The notes under the pieces are model-generated. The model did not search any database. It saw nothing but the letters and a program-made list of their open reading frames with translations, and was not told the DNA's origin. DNA of 64,000 nucleotides from Periplaneta americana. Lineage: Eukaryota > Arthropoda > Insecta > Blattodea > Blattidae. The DNA lies in assembly GCF_040183065.1 (NCBI RefSeq), contig NC_091119.1, forward strand, positions 103,427,274 to 103,491,273, read 5' to 3'. Both the position numbers and the translations under genes were made by a program. Shown here piece by piece: positions 10,319 through 21,280 of this stretch. Within the stretch, counting starts at the first letter, position 1. The number at the start of each line of letters is the position of its first letter.

Positions 10319-11185
10319 TTATCCATGACCATAACGAAAAACATGCCTTTACTAAATACTTTTGCGTTTGTAAAGTAGGCTTTTATTCAACATTACTTTA
10401 TTTCACTAGTGAGATAAAGACTTTACCTCACAGTTTGAACTTTATCTCACAGTTCATTAGTATTTTCCCAGTACCCGGGTACACACGTATACCTTTCCAT
10501 TCAACTATTACTCAAGAAGTTAATATATTAGTTACTAGATGTCACTACCTCTACTTCTTTATTACCATTTCTTAAATATACATACACTCAATCTCCTTCT
10601 CTTTTCTCTATCTGCTACGTCGTAATTTGTACATTACATCCATATCTAATATGCATTTTTTTTAAATTTTGTAATAATTTACCTTTTGGGATGCGAGGAG
10701 ACTTGAACCTACGAAGTTGGGTTTATAGGATTTTAAAACAACACGCGTTAGCCAACTGAGCTAATCAGACACGATGATTAATTAAGTTTTAATATTCCTC
10801 TTAAGTTGACAGAAGTAAAATGTGAAATTATTTTAATCACATTAGTTCCGTGAACACTTCTAAATAATCCCTGAAACTTCAAAGAGACGAAAATACACGT
10901 TTAAAGTGAAAAAAATATATATTAAAATTATATAATTAATTATAATTTGTTATTTATCCAACGCCTTAGATACCATTCTTTACTAATCATGGCCTCCTAC
11001 ATCATGACCTACCTAATACACGTATTGATTCTAAAATCCATGCCATGGCATGTGATTACATGAGGACTTATTTTCAACATATTTTCTTTTATAAAACATA
11101 ATTTTTCGTTATGGTCATGGATAAAATTACGTATGGTACTTGTGAGCGTGATCTTTATTGCACTTACCTCACAAGTACCATAAAT
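10319..11185. repeat. Dispersed TIR repeat, copy 1
   Basis: The outer part is bounded by inverted TTATCCATGACCATAACG at 10319 and near 11124. Nearly the whole block recurs at 57950-59185, which carries about 360 bp more in the middle. Inside both copies is a minus-strand tRNA-like stretch (10680-10775 here) with TAGCTCAGTTGG and GGTTCAAGTCTCC. Similarity continues past the inner TIR to a 12-bp stem GGTACTTGTGAG / CTCACAAGTACC. A nonautonomous DNA transposon that captured a tRNA-like SINE fits best. Confidence 0.7.
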
Positions 11186-11933
11186 AACTATTACATTTCT
11201 ACAAGTGTTTCTAACATGGTGGCCTAATTATACTAATACACGTATTGTTTTCCACATAATAGGTCATCACAAATAGTTTCACAAGAAATACGGTGATTTT
11301 TTAAATAAAATACAAATAAAATTAATTATATTGTTCACCTCGAAAACCCGAACTGCTGGAACATTTTTCTTGTTATTTTTTTAATTCAGGAGGTCGAAAT
11401 TAGTAAGAACTTGATCGTTTTATGTCTGGCGCAAAATGACTGTTGACCACCGTAATGAACATTGCATTCCAATTTTCGAAACTTACATTTTCGGAAAACT
11501 AAATAATTTCAACGAAAATAGTGTACATTCTGGAATCCGAGAGTATGTTGATGAAATGTCATTATTTTTTCTTTTAGCTATAAAACGTTGTCCTTCAATA
11601 CAGCAATTTATTTTATTTTATAACAAAACAAAATAATGTAATGTTTATGTTTTTATGTTTTTATGTTGTACTATCTGAAAGCACCTTTTTTCTTCTATTT
11701 GTAATTAAGCTGGTTAGACCTTTCAGAAATCTCAACTCAACTATAGACGAACAAAATGAACAAATTGCCTTTAGGTATATGTACACCTTTACATATAAAC
11801 AGTTTTGTTTTACATACTATTGCCCTATAAAATTTGTAAACAATTGAGTATGGTACCGGAAAGAGAATGAACTGAACAGATCCCTTGAAATTGTTTCTAA
11901 AAATTATTTTGTTTTTAATTTTGACTTAAAACT
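11186..11933. other. No gene recognised
   Basis: AT-rich; two short plus-strand open frames have no recognisable domain and low-complexity composition. I do not call them genes. Confidence 0.4.
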
Positions 11934-12232
11934 GAAACATGATATCTCATGCAGTTTTCAAGATAGAGCCATAGTTTTTTTCACTATTTGATAGCTAAAA
12001 TTATTGTTTAATTCCTGACATAGAGCTATTTTTTATTTTCATTTATGTTAATTAAATATTACCATATACGTAACATATGAGAGTATTTTATGTTCCATAA
12101 TTATGTAAAAAAATCCAAAGATAGTTATTAACTGTATTATTGTAATTTTATTCATTGTCAGGCACTAAGGAAGCTTCAAAATGATACCAATATCTTCTTG
12201 GTATCATCATATTTTGCTGAGATATCATGTCT
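11934..12232. repeat. Short TIR element, possible MITE
   Basis: ACATGATATCTCA near 11938 and its complement TGAGATATCATGT near 12220 form an inverted pair enclosing about 280 bp of AT-rich DNA, with a further GATACCAATATCTTCTTGGTATC hairpin-like stretch inside the right half. No target duplication was confirmed. It lies just downstream of the Mutator-like remnant and could be part of that element's end. Confidence 0.4.
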
Positions 12233-12292
12233 CAAAAAATTAAATGTTCTAAAATTACTACTTACAGGAAATGAGCCACAAACTTTCAGAGC

Positions 12293-13170
12293 CTAGAAGC
12301 CTCCAGCATCATATGTCACCCCTTCAGCAGCTTCATGTTGGTCCAGTTTCAGCTTCTTTCTGTCTCTCAGATACCTCTTCGTTTTAACTTCAGGTGTTGA
12401 TGTTTTCTGGCACTTTTGTCCTCTTTTTCCATGGATGCGGCTTTGTCCTCATTTTCCATTGATGCGGCAAATCCTGCAATGGTGTTTGTTTCAGGGTTTA
12501 CATCCATCCTCCTTAGAATTTCAATTTCTACTTCTGGATCCAAAAATAAAATGACACACAGCATTACTGGCACACAAATTTACAGTTTCCTGAGCTGTAT
12601 AAACTTCCTTGGGGCACCTGTTCCATATTGTTCCATTGAACGCCTGGTTCACATTTTGGGTTTTTCTATGTAATCACCTTGCCAACAACTTTAGGTCATT
12701 CAACCTCTCGTATACAGATTTAATCGCTCTTACTATATCTATTTTCATGCCAGGTCCTTTGTGTTTGCATGTTTCTCCTTTGGCTTTCACTACTTGTTAA
12801 GGACACCAACTCCCTTCACCCACTGGACACTTAGCATGGAGAGGCTGGTCATCATCTGCTGCGATATGGAACAAGAAAGCCCAGATTGCTCTACACATAT
12901 CTTCTACACTGCCAGTATTGGCCCTCAAAGCAATGCCAAAGTAGTTCTGGAGGTTGTCGATTAGTTTGTGCGTTAGCCCCCTCTACAACCTAGATTGTTT
13001 GAATTTGCTAGTTGGCGTAGAGCATTTCTGACACGATTTTAGTAGTATTCCACATATTTCAATTTCATAATAGTCTTTCCATTATATGGATCTAGTTCAC
13101 ACACCGTTTCACTGTCATTGAATGATGCACAACCGTCTTCACATAATGAACAGAGTCCAGTTTCCTTTGT
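12293..13170 (-). pseudogene. Mutator-like transposase remnant
   Basis: The minus strand translates to KLKYVEYY, LTHKLIDNLQNYFGIALRAN, SVEDMCRAIWAFLFH, HAKCPVGEGSWCP, then a stop, then KSVYERLNDLKLLAR, and later HRKTQNVNQAFNGTIWNRCP and CASNAV, ending YDAGGF and a stop. The same blocks occur in the second copy at 30242-31983 (RLQNYYGLAIRQN, HERCPDGADSWCKF, HGRTQNPNECVNSRIP). The family matches what I know as the Mutator-like transposase domain. The N-terminal half is missing and there are several stops and frame changes. Confidence 0.75.
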
Positions 13171-13283
13171 GCTACTCATGTCGCAGGTTTCGTGGTATCC
13201 AAGTCGATTACCAGAGACACTTATCATATTTTCGATCCTACTTTTGAACTGATTAAAATCTGGAAGAGCAGTTCGAAGTGACG

Positions 13284-13870
13284 GTAGTGTTCTTGTAGTG
13301 CCCAGAAAAATACCTAAACTCACAGATGATGCAGTCCCTTCAAAACTTCCAAATCAGCCATCATATTTGTCCTCTGAATGTAAACAAAAACGTGAAGAAC
13401 CAGAAGAAAGACGAAAAGAAGCAGAGGCGAGAGATAGAGATGCGTGTAGCAAGTGGTTGGCAAATGACGTGATTTCAGATTTTAACCAGTACAGAAGTAG
13501 GATCGAAAATATGAAAATTGATGGGTTTACGGTAATAGTAAATGATATTGAACGTTGTATTTTTCAAAATTGGCAGTACTTCTGTTGTGCCAAAGATTAT
13601 CGCGATTTTAAAAGTAATTAACGAACTTAGAATTAATATTTCAAACAACGACATTTCCATTGGTAGTTCTAAATTTAAATGGGTGCTTGGCAAAGATATG
13701 GTAATGCATAAGTAGTCTAAATTCGACCCTCTTTTGAGTCATTTGAAGTCTTACAAAATTTGGAATTTATCACCAAACGAGAAAATTGAACTAGCTTCAA
13801 ATTTGTAGCACAACTACTGCGATGAAATTGACTAAAGTTCTGGACTATACAATAAGTTTAAGTTTTTGAA
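13284..13870 (+). pseudogene. THAP/hAT-like gene remnant, 5' part
   Basis: The frame begins VPRKIPKLTDDAVPS and LPNQPSYLSS, which resembles the C-terminal edge of a THAP domain (the AVPS motif) and its linker, followed by a charged stretch (EEPEERRKEAEARDRD) and then NQYRSRIENM. After stops it continues with SHLKSYKIWNLSPNEKIELA and KFKFLKEQA, resembling the C-terminal part of hAT-derived proteins. The gene is broken at 13870 by a 7.4 kb hAT insertion and resumes at 21281. Assignment to a THAP-hAT protein is inference from motifs. Confidence 0.5.
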
Positions 13871-13949
13871 GGAGCAAGCATAGGCGGAGTTATGGGAGGG
13901 ATGGGGGACACTACACCCCAAAAATTGTGTCATCTCCTTTTCCGTTATA

Positions 13950-14694
13950 CAGGATGATTCAAAACCTCTGCGACAAACTCTGAGGGGTGATAGATCTAAC
14001 AAGAAGGAACTCTTTTTGTTAAACAACCTATGTCTTTTGACGCGTCGTTTCGAAATTACCGTTGAAAATGTTTTTGCGCGGGCGTATGTCAGTGTAGGCG
14101 AATGTGTGCATCCCTGTTTGTTTGTTGAGATGTTTGTAAGAGACGAGAAGGGCTGTTGTTGTTTGTTTACGTTTAATGTTCAATACCTTTTCCTTTCAGT
14201 TCAGTCTAATCATCAATTGAGAATGGATGTCTACACTTTTCCCGAGTTAGCCGACATGATAATGTGTTATGGGGAGGCTCGCGGAAACGGAAGAAGAGCT
14301 CTCCACATGTATCGACAACAGTTTCAAAACAGAAATCACCCTCACCACACAATGTTTGCTCGACTCGACTTTATCAGCGCCTTCGAGACCTATCTCTTCG
14401 TCCCTGGCACATTGGTGGAAGACCGCGTAGACATCCATTATAATTGATGATCACATTGAACTGAAACGAAAAGGCATTGAACATTAAACGTAAACAAACA
14501 GCAACAACAAAAACCCTTGTACAAACATCTCAACAAACAAACAAACAAACAAACAGGGATGAACACATTCACATACATTGACGTACGCCTGCGCAAAACC
14601 ATTTTCAATGGTAAGTTTGAAACGACATAGGTTGTTTAACAAAAAGAGATCTATCACCCCTCAGAGTTTGTCGCAGAAATTTTGAATCAATCTG
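13950..14694. mobile_element. Long-TIR DNA element with DUF4817-type gene piece
   Basis: Inverted arms of about 240 bp run from CAGGATGATTCAAAACCTCT and CGACAAACTCTGAGGGGTGA inwards; the right end carries the matching complement. TA lies just outside on both sides (13948-13949 and 14695-14696). The 250-bp core encodes one short helix-turn-helix protein. Very long arms with a tiny gene suggest a deletion derivative of a Tc1/mariner-type element. Confidence 0.85.
14223..14447 (+). CDS. DUF4817-like helix-turn-helix fragment
   Basis: The 74-codon frame MDVYTFPELADMIMCYGEAR, GNGRRALHMYRQQFQNRNHP, HHTMFARL matches the usual N-terminal pattern of transposases with the DUF4817 HTH (E-L-x-D-M-x-x-x-Y-G-x-A-x-G-N-x-R-x-A, Y-x-x-x-F-x-N-R-x-x-P, F-x-x-L). 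That domain would bind the element's ends. The catalytic region is missing. The frame also runs upstream through the left arm without a stop, so the true start is uncertain; this ATG opens the conserved part. Confidence 0.65.
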   Translation: MDVYTFPELADMIMCYGEARGNGRRALHMYRQQFQNRNHPHHTMFARLDFISAFETYLFVPGTLVEDRVDIHYN

Positions 14695-14871
14695 TATACG
14701 AAAGTTAGAAAATAGTGAATTCAAAGGATGTTTTTTGCTTTTGTTTATGATTAAATTTCTGTGCTTACATTGACGAATTAATGTCTTCAGATCATGTGTC
14801 TGGACTATAATATATTTTATTTTAAATTTCTGAATGTATAATAATCTCTATACATCATTTGAATGGGAATA

Positions 14872-15076
14872 TTGAGAAACCACACACGTCCATAAAAGTA
14901 AAATTTTCAGGAACGACAAAAACTACACAGCTACTTTCACCTAATACTTTGACCCCGTAAAAAATGTATGTGGTTATGTACAGTAAGTTAAAGATTTTGA
15001 GTAGATTTCATCCCTATGAGACATCTCTTTTCCGAGAAAAAATATATAAATCCGTTGGATATGTGTTGTTTCTCAA
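14872..15076. mobile_element. TA MITE, family TTGAGAAACC, copy A
   Basis: The ends TTGAGAAACCACACA and TGTTGTTTCTCAA are inverted, with TA on both sides. A second copy with the same ends lies at 19611-19799 in the same parent element. No coding capacity. Confidence 0.75.
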
Positions 15077-15503
15077 TATTTTGAACATACATTAATTAGC
15101 AGAATACAATAAAATATTACATCTTTACTCACAACAAATGGTTACTTTGCAAAACTGTCACAAATCATCAATATATAATTTTCATTTGTGTACTATTACT
15201 GTACACTTCAAAACGGAACAACAAAAAAAAAAAAATTTATTCAGAATAAATTGTTATTTGCGATTGCAAATCCTTCACAGATCATCAATATAATAAAATA
15301 TTAATTCATTTTCATGACTAGACAAACTTTAAGCATCAGAATAGAACGTTAAAATGATATTCTTATTCAGGAAAAATTGTTACTTATTTCAACAATATAA
15401 CAGAATATTCATTTATTTTTATGTACACTCAGAGTAAACGTCGGAATAGAACACTAAAATTAGATTTTTATTCAGAACAAAGGGTAAAAGTAAAAAGTAA
15501 ACC

Positions 15504-15732
15504 GTCCACACCTGTAGAGTAAAGGCTAGCGCGTCTGGCCGCGAAACTAGGTGGCCCGGGTTCAATTTCCGGTCGGGGCAAGTTACCTGGTTGAGGTTTT
15601 TTCCGGGATTTCCCCCCCGACCCAATATGAGCAAATGCTGGGTAACTTTCGGTGCTGGGTCCCAAACTCATTTCACCGGCATTATCATCTTCATCTCATT
15701 CAGACGCTAAATAACCTACTAAAACAATAATA
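15504..15732 (+). mobile_element. tRNA-derived SINE, family B
   Basis: The head GTCCACACCTGTAGAGTAAA, GCTAGCGCGTCTGGCCGCG and B box GGTTCAATTTCC is complete, followed by the family body. The flanks AAAAAGTAAACC (15492-15503) and AAAAAGTAAATCC form the target duplication with one extra base. An opposite-strand copy follows 108 bp later. Confidence 0.9.
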
Positions 15733-15759
15733 AAAAAGTAAATCCGTGGCGCTACAACA

Positions 15760-16265
15760 CATGAAGGACCAAGACCGACCAGCCGGTTGCTGAAACAGAG
15801 GTAGACGATCATCCAACCAGAATGGAGGTATCGTGTGGTATTTTTAAGTAGGTTATTTTATGTCGCTTTATCAACATCTTAGGTTATTTAGCGTCTTAAT
15901 GAGATAAAGATGATAATGCCGGTGAAATGAGCCCGGGGTCCAGCACCGAAAGTTACCCAGCATTTACTCATATTGGGTTGAGGGAAACCCCCGGAAAAAA
16001 AACCTCAACCAGGTAACTTGTCCCGACCGGGAATCGAACCCGGGCTACCTGGTTTCGCGGCCAGACACGCTAACCCTTACCCCACAGGTGTGGACTAGTA
16101 TCGTGTGGTTAGCACGATGATGCCCCCAGCCGTTATAGCTGGTTTGTGAAACCGGATTTTCGCTACCTGTCGCAGCTCCCCAAGTACATCACGATGCTGG
16201 GTGCACATTGGTCCCACAGGCCTACACTAGCCGAAATTTCATGAGAAAATTTCTTCCCCCATGAG
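15760..16265. repeat. Older repeat carrying a SINE
   Basis: Sequence on both sides of the next SINE reads as one unit once the SINE is removed (GGAGGTATCGTGTGGTTAGC then ACGATGATGCCCCCAGCCG). The GTGGTTAGC motif resembles a tRNA A box, so this may be an older SINE family of its own. Confidence 0.5.
15840..16097 (-). mobile_element. tRNA-derived SINE, family B, minus
   Basis: Read on the minus strand it has the full head (GTCCACACCTGTGGGGTAAG, B box GGGTTCGATTCCC), body and 3' end. A perfect 12-bp duplication GTATCGTGTGGT flanks it (15828-15839 and 16098-16109). The pair with the plus-strand copy at 15504 makes an inverted structure that could fold back. Confidence 0.95.
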
Positions 16266-16828
16266 GAGGAAGCGCGCATTCCTCAGAACAAAGGGTAGAT
16301 ATTGCAAATCCTTCACAAATCATCAATATCATATTATAATACTCAATCATTTTCATGTGTAATCATAATGTAAGCTTCCTGCACCCCTTTGTTTTCTGGA
16401 AGGAATCTGTGGGACTTTTTCAGATGATTCGTCTTTTGTTTATTAATTGGCAAACTTCCTTTATATGGTATAAGGAATCAATGAACGTTCTGATAATACA
16501 AAAGTATGTTCCACTATTCTTCCATGTATGTGTACTTTTGCTTTTACAACTCTGAGATTTTCACTGGACTAATGAGAGAGAAGAGAAGAAGAAGTAATGA
16601 AACTGATGGAATTCAGTTTAAAATAGTTCTTACTGAGAACGTGGACTTCCTCTCACTTGAGTTTCCAGAGACTATGGGTCGATTTCTAAAACACGGACTA
16701 AATCGTGGTTCGAAACCTCGGGTTTTAAACAGCAATTGAGGTCTGAATCCTTATGAGTTTTCTAGAACGGGATCGAGACGCGGCTTGAGAAGAAACCGAA
16801 GTTCGTGGGTTTTATATATGGCAACGCA

Positions 16829-18368
16829 ATAATATGATGTCAGTGAACACAGAAAAAACAAACTTTCAACTCTTCTCATTAAGAAAGAAACCGGTGAAAA
16901 TAAATCTAAACTATAGAGATGATAAGTTACAAAGAACTGAAAATGCAAAATACCTGGGTATACATTTCGACAATAAACTCACATGGAGAAATCACATTGA
17001 ACAGATCAGCACAAAGGCAACAAATCGTTTTAAATGACAAAAAAGACTGGCAGGAATGAAATGGGGTAGCTCAAGGAGTACACTCAACACAACCTACAAC
17101 ACATACATAAAGCCTATCTTAACGTATTGTGGTGAAGCACTAATAACCTCATCAACCACAAATAAACAGATATTAGAACGCACTCAAAACCAAGCTTTAC
17201 GTCTCATCACTGGCGCAATCAAAAATACTCCAATTGAAGCCATGCAAATAATCACATCTAATAAACCAGTTGTAACAGATCTTGAAACACAAGCCCTTTT
17301 AATCTATGAAAAATTAAGAAGGCTTAAAAATTGGGATAAATGGAGTAAATACAAAGATTCTAAATTTACATTGAGGACCCAAAACGGATACATACAAGAG
17401 GTAGAAAAGCTTAAACAAAATCTAGAAATACCAAGTGAAAAGGAAAACTTGCTGTCTCGATATAATCCACTTAATAACTTCAAAGTAGATTGCTGCCTTG
17501 ATCTTGATGAAGTCTTCAACAAAAAAGATATAAATCCAGAAATAGCAAAAGCCATTGCCCTACAAACAATTAATAGAAAATATCCACAGAAGGAGTGGTT
17601 GTACATTTACACTGATGGATCTCTCCTGGATCAAAATGAAGGAGCTGGAGCAGGAGCTACTTGCCAATACTTTTCTCTTTATAAAAATGTTGGCAAGTAC
17701 ACAACAAATTTTAATGGCGAAGTTGAAGCCATTTATACATCACTTCAAAATGTATTTGTTTGGCTAAACCAGTGCAAAAACATAGTCATCCTGTCTGACT
17801 CCAAAGCTGCAATCCAGCCCATCAGCTCAACTACATCCCCTAAAATGGAAAAAGTAAAAGAAATTCATTGCATGGTAAAACAATTTCAAATGCTAAATAA
17901 AAAAGTGGTCTTCCAATGGATCCCGGCCCACTGCGGACTGAACGGTAACGAGAAAGCAGATATGTTAGCAAAGAAAGGAACTTATATCAACTTAAAAACA
18001 AATTTCAAGGTCCCATAAGAATAAGTTACAGCGAACAGGCAAAACATCAAAATTCAAAATGGAAAGAATCATTCAAAGATCCAAAACTAATTCCTGATCT
18101 ACCTCGAAAATCTGCCGTGGCCATGTTTAGATTGATTACTGGTCATGATTGCCTCAGTAAACACCTCCATCGTATTGGAGTACTGAATTCACCTAAATGC
18201 TTACTGTGCACTAGAGAAGAGGACATGGAGATGGAGCACCTGGCTAATTGTGAAACTCTTAGGACATTTGTGGACCTTCCATCAAAATATTGGGAAGCAA
18301 GAAGAATGATGACTTCATTGTTAAATCCAGAGCATCACACACACACACACGCACGCACACACACACAC
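16829..18368 (+). mobile_element. 5'-truncated LINE with RNase H
   Basis: Only the last 1.5 kb of ORF2 remain: the end of the reverse transcriptase thumb, the RNase H domain and a zinc knuckle, then a CA microsatellite tail. A 9-bp duplication GGCAACGCA flanks it (16820-16828 and 18369-18377). RNase H after the reverse transcriptase plus a C-terminal CCHC knuckle points to the I/Jockey/R1 group. Confidence 0.85.
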
Positions 18369-18416
18369 GGCAACGCAGCTAAGAATCGATTATTCCTGAC
18401 AAACAGTCGATATTAG
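16834..18416 (+). pseudogene. LINE ORF2 C-terminal half (RT end, RNase H, zinc knuckle)
   Basis: The first block KYLGIHFDNKLTWRNHI is the conserved end of the reverse transcriptase; a stop near 17035 follows. The long frame from 17056 has IKPILTYCGEAL, then RNase H with YIYTDGSLLDQNEGAGAG, EVEAIYTSLQNV, VILSDSKAAI and FQWIPAHCGLNGNEKADMLA, so catalytic D, E, D and D all remain. A frame change near 18010 is followed by AVAMFRLITGHDCLSKHLHR and CLLCTREEDMEMEHLANC (CCHC). The HTHTH end is only the translated CA tail. Not functional as it stands. Confidence 0.85.
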
Positions 18417-19610
18417 AAAGAAATGAACATCGGGATTAATATTTTTATTGAATTGCAGTAAGTCACATTCTTTTGTTCTCAGCTAAGTTATTGTTGTATT
18501 TACTGATTTATAGAATATAGGTTATGTGCGTTTAATACTAGCATTACTATTTAATAGGGAACGGATTTTTAGGTACCAGAATGATATTGACCAAATAATT
18601 ATCACAAGTCGAGCGTTTATGTCGTAGTTCATCATTTGTTCATAACTACTACCAACATTAACTAGGCACCTGAAAACCCGGTTCTAAGGAATTAATAACC
18701 TAAATATTAACTCGATTAATATTTCAATTGAAACTAAAATGTAGTATGGTTGTATTTTCACATATAACTGGCCTACTACGTGGAAAGCCCCAGTAGCATA
18801 AAACTTAAAATAAGAAGAGAAAATCACGTTTGCTTCATATTCTTGTAGGTCCACATCATTTTCGAATATTAAATAAAATGTCCAAAACTACTGTAAATAC
18901 TAAGAATTAAGTTATATCGTCTTATAGGCATAAATATATAATTAATATAAAATATTACATCTTATTTTTCTCAATGCAACAAAGAGTAAAAAAAATTGTC
19001 AACCTGCCGCGTCTTGCATTTCGTTGCAGATTTTTATTTAGCATTCTTGCTAAATTTTGTGTTGATTCCTTCGAAAATCGAAATATTCGTCTGCAATTAT
19101 TGTCGTTGTTTCTAATCACTCTAATCCGGGGATTTAATGCTCATAGACACATTTTTTTTATAATCATCCAGCTGATCTACTACCTCCATCTTGTATACAT
19201 GAACCCATGCTTTTAAACCTACCCCAGCTGTGGTCTCTGCTTCACACATGGTTTCGAGCCATGGCTCAGAAAAATGAAAAAGACCTCGTTTCATAAATCC
19301 AAACGCGGTTTAAAGCCATAGCCGTGGTTTACACCTTGTTTTAGAAATCGACCCTATGTGTTCTTTAAAATCAATATATTGCAATACTTTCTGGAACTAA
19401 CTTTAAGTTAAAGTTATTTTTTTAACTAAATTGTCCTTTTCAGTTTCCTTTCTATGACGCCAAAATCACGGTCGCAGGTGAGGAAGGAATGGCCTCTTAT
19501 GGGGAAGTAATGTGTGATTGTTTCAAACCTCCTCTGTGCTAAGGAAAATTGTATTTAATATACAGTGTTACCAAACTATGCACATGCTGCCAATCTAAGA
19601 ATCTAGGATA

Positions 19611-19799
19611 TTGAGAAACCCCACAAATCCTGAACATGTGTAGTTTCTCTTCGTATTGGAAATAAGTTGAACTGAATTCTGACATAGGGTGTGATGGAAG
19701 ATGTAGTGTCTCTCTTAAGAATGGTGCGTCCTGGTGTGTAGAATACAAAATGGCATGTAACTCAATTTCGTAAAAAAGTAGATATGTGGGGTTTCTCAA
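19611..19799. mobile_element. TA MITE, family TTGAGAAACC, copy B
   Basis: Ends TTGAGAAACCCCACA and TGTGGGGTTTCTCAA are perfect inverted repeats, with TA at 19609-19610 and 19800-19801. The inside has diverged from copy A. The next SINE starts 16 bp downstream, with its target duplication beginning at the MITE border. Confidence 0.8.
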
Positions 19800-19815
19800 T
19801 ATTCCCATTCATTTG

Positions 19816-19939
19816 TGCTGGGTAACTATCGGTGATGGACCCTGGACTCATTTCACCAGCATTATCACCTTCATTTCATTCAGACGCTAAGTAACCTGAG
19901 ATGTTGATACAGCGTAGTAAAATAACCTACTTATAAAAA
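19816..19939 (+). mobile_element. 5'-truncated SINE, family B
   Basis: Only the 3' half of the family is present (from GCTGGGTAACT to AAATAACCTACTT). A perfect 12-bp duplication CCCATTCATTTG flanks it (19804-19815 and 19940-19951). The tRNA head is lost. Confidence 0.92.
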
Positions 19940-20200
19940 CCCATTCATTTGAGGAATGAAAGCATTGTAATATTTCCTTTATAACAGCCTGTACTCATGT
20001 GTTAGAAGTCTGCAGGTGTTCAGGCCGCCACTTGGAGAAATGTGAATAACATACTGCACAACATTGCAGCAAAAAGAAAAGTGACTCCGGTATAATGTGT
20101 AAACTTAAAGACGAGATAAATAAAATAATTAGAGTTTACATTTGTTATGATATCTTCAGGAAAGTAAGCTTCATATAAAAAATTTTGTTAGCACTGTTAC

Positions 20201-20967
20201 GTAATTTTATTGAAGCAAGTAAAGAAATAGGTTTGGAAGTAAATCCCGAAAAGATAAAGTATATGATTATGTCTCGTGACGAGAATATTGTACGAAATAG
20301 AAATATAAAAATTCGAAATTTATAATTTGAAGAGGCGGAAAAATTCAAATACCTGGGAGCAACAGTAACAAATATGAATGATACTCGGGAGGAAATTGAA
20401 CACAGAATAAATATGGGAAATGCCTGTTATTATTCGGTTGAGAAGCTTTTATCATCCAGTCTGTTGTTAAAGAAACTGAAAGTTAGAATTTATAAAACAG
20501 TGATATAACCGGTTGTTCTTTATGGTTGTGAAACTTGGACTCTCACTTTCAGAGAGGAACATATGTTAAGGGTGTTTAAGAATAAGATGCTTAGGAAAAT
20601 ATTTGGGGATAAGAGGGATGAAGTTACAGGAGAATGGAGAAAGTTACACAACACAGAACTACACGCAATGTATTCTTCACATGACATAATTAGGAACATT
20701 ACATCCAGACGTTTGAGATGGGCAGAGCATGTAGCACGTATGGGCGAATCCAGAAATGCATATAGAGTGTTAGTTGGGAGGCCGGAGGAAAAAAGACCTT
20801 TAGGGAGGCCGAGACGTAGATGGGAAGATAATATTAAAATGGATTTGAGGGAGGTGGGATATGATGATAGAGACTGGATTAATCTTGCTGAGGATAGGGA
20901 CCAATGGCGGGCTTATGTGAGGGCGGCAATGGACCTCCGGGTTCCTTAAAGCCAGTAAGTAAGTATG
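20201..20967 (+). mobile_element. 5'-truncated RTE-like LINE copy
   Basis: It aligns with the last 760 bp of the full-length LINE at 53430-56648 (from [14 protein letters not shown] onward). An intact 128-codon stretch from 20566 encodes the C-terminal region ([19 protein letters not shown]). Stops lie near 20322 and 20506. It ends with the family tail GTAAGTAAGTA. Target duplication not found. Confidence 0.88.
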
Positions 20968-21280
20968 CATGTATTTCTGTACGACAGAGAAAAAGAGGGA
21001 GTTTGTTTTAAGTTTTCCCTATTATAATATGTAGTAGACCTACAGTTCAAGCGCTATACAACTCGGTCTGAAACATTGCGGATTTGGATGTAACTCTGTA
21101 AGATACATGCCCCCGAAAATGGGTACTTTTATTAAATGATCATATTTCGATATACAGTACCACGATCAAGCTATAACGGGGGAAGGAGGTAAATGATGTC
21201 CCCCTAACCCTGTTATATGGGGATTCTATGGTTTTGCTTCGCCCCTTCCCCCCAAGAAAATGGTTCTCTCTCCGCCTATG

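Larger units (their letters stand above)
16676..19354. mobile_element. TIR element interrupted by an RNase-H LINE
   Basis: GGGTCGATTTCTAAAACA at the left end recurs inverted at the right (19337-19354). TAT lies next to each end, perhaps the target duplication. Both ends also share degenerate GTGGTT-rich subterminal repeats. No transposase is seen. The RNase-H LINE at 16829-18368 sits inside with its own target duplication, so the TIR element is older. Confidence 0.65.
13879..21280. mobile_element. 7.4 kb hAT insertion packed with later elements
   Basis: The ends are CATAGGCGGAG and its exact complement CTCCGCCTATG. Outside them is a perfect 8-bp duplication GGAGCAAG (13871-13878 and 21281-21288). 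Own sequence seems limited to the ends; no hAT transposase is recognised inside. Nearly all the length is later insertions: a DUF4817 element, two MITEs, SINEs, a TIR element with a LINE in it, and an RTE fragment. It splits the THAP/hAT-like pseudogene. Confidence 0.8.

Noticed and set aside
10680-10775. tRNA with intron or class II tRNA on the minus strand
   Set aside because: The same stretch recurs inside a dispersed repeat at 58680-58765 and the arms do not fold convincingly.
18330-18380. His-Thr repeat at the end of the LINE protein
   Set aside because: It is the CA microsatellite tail read in frame.
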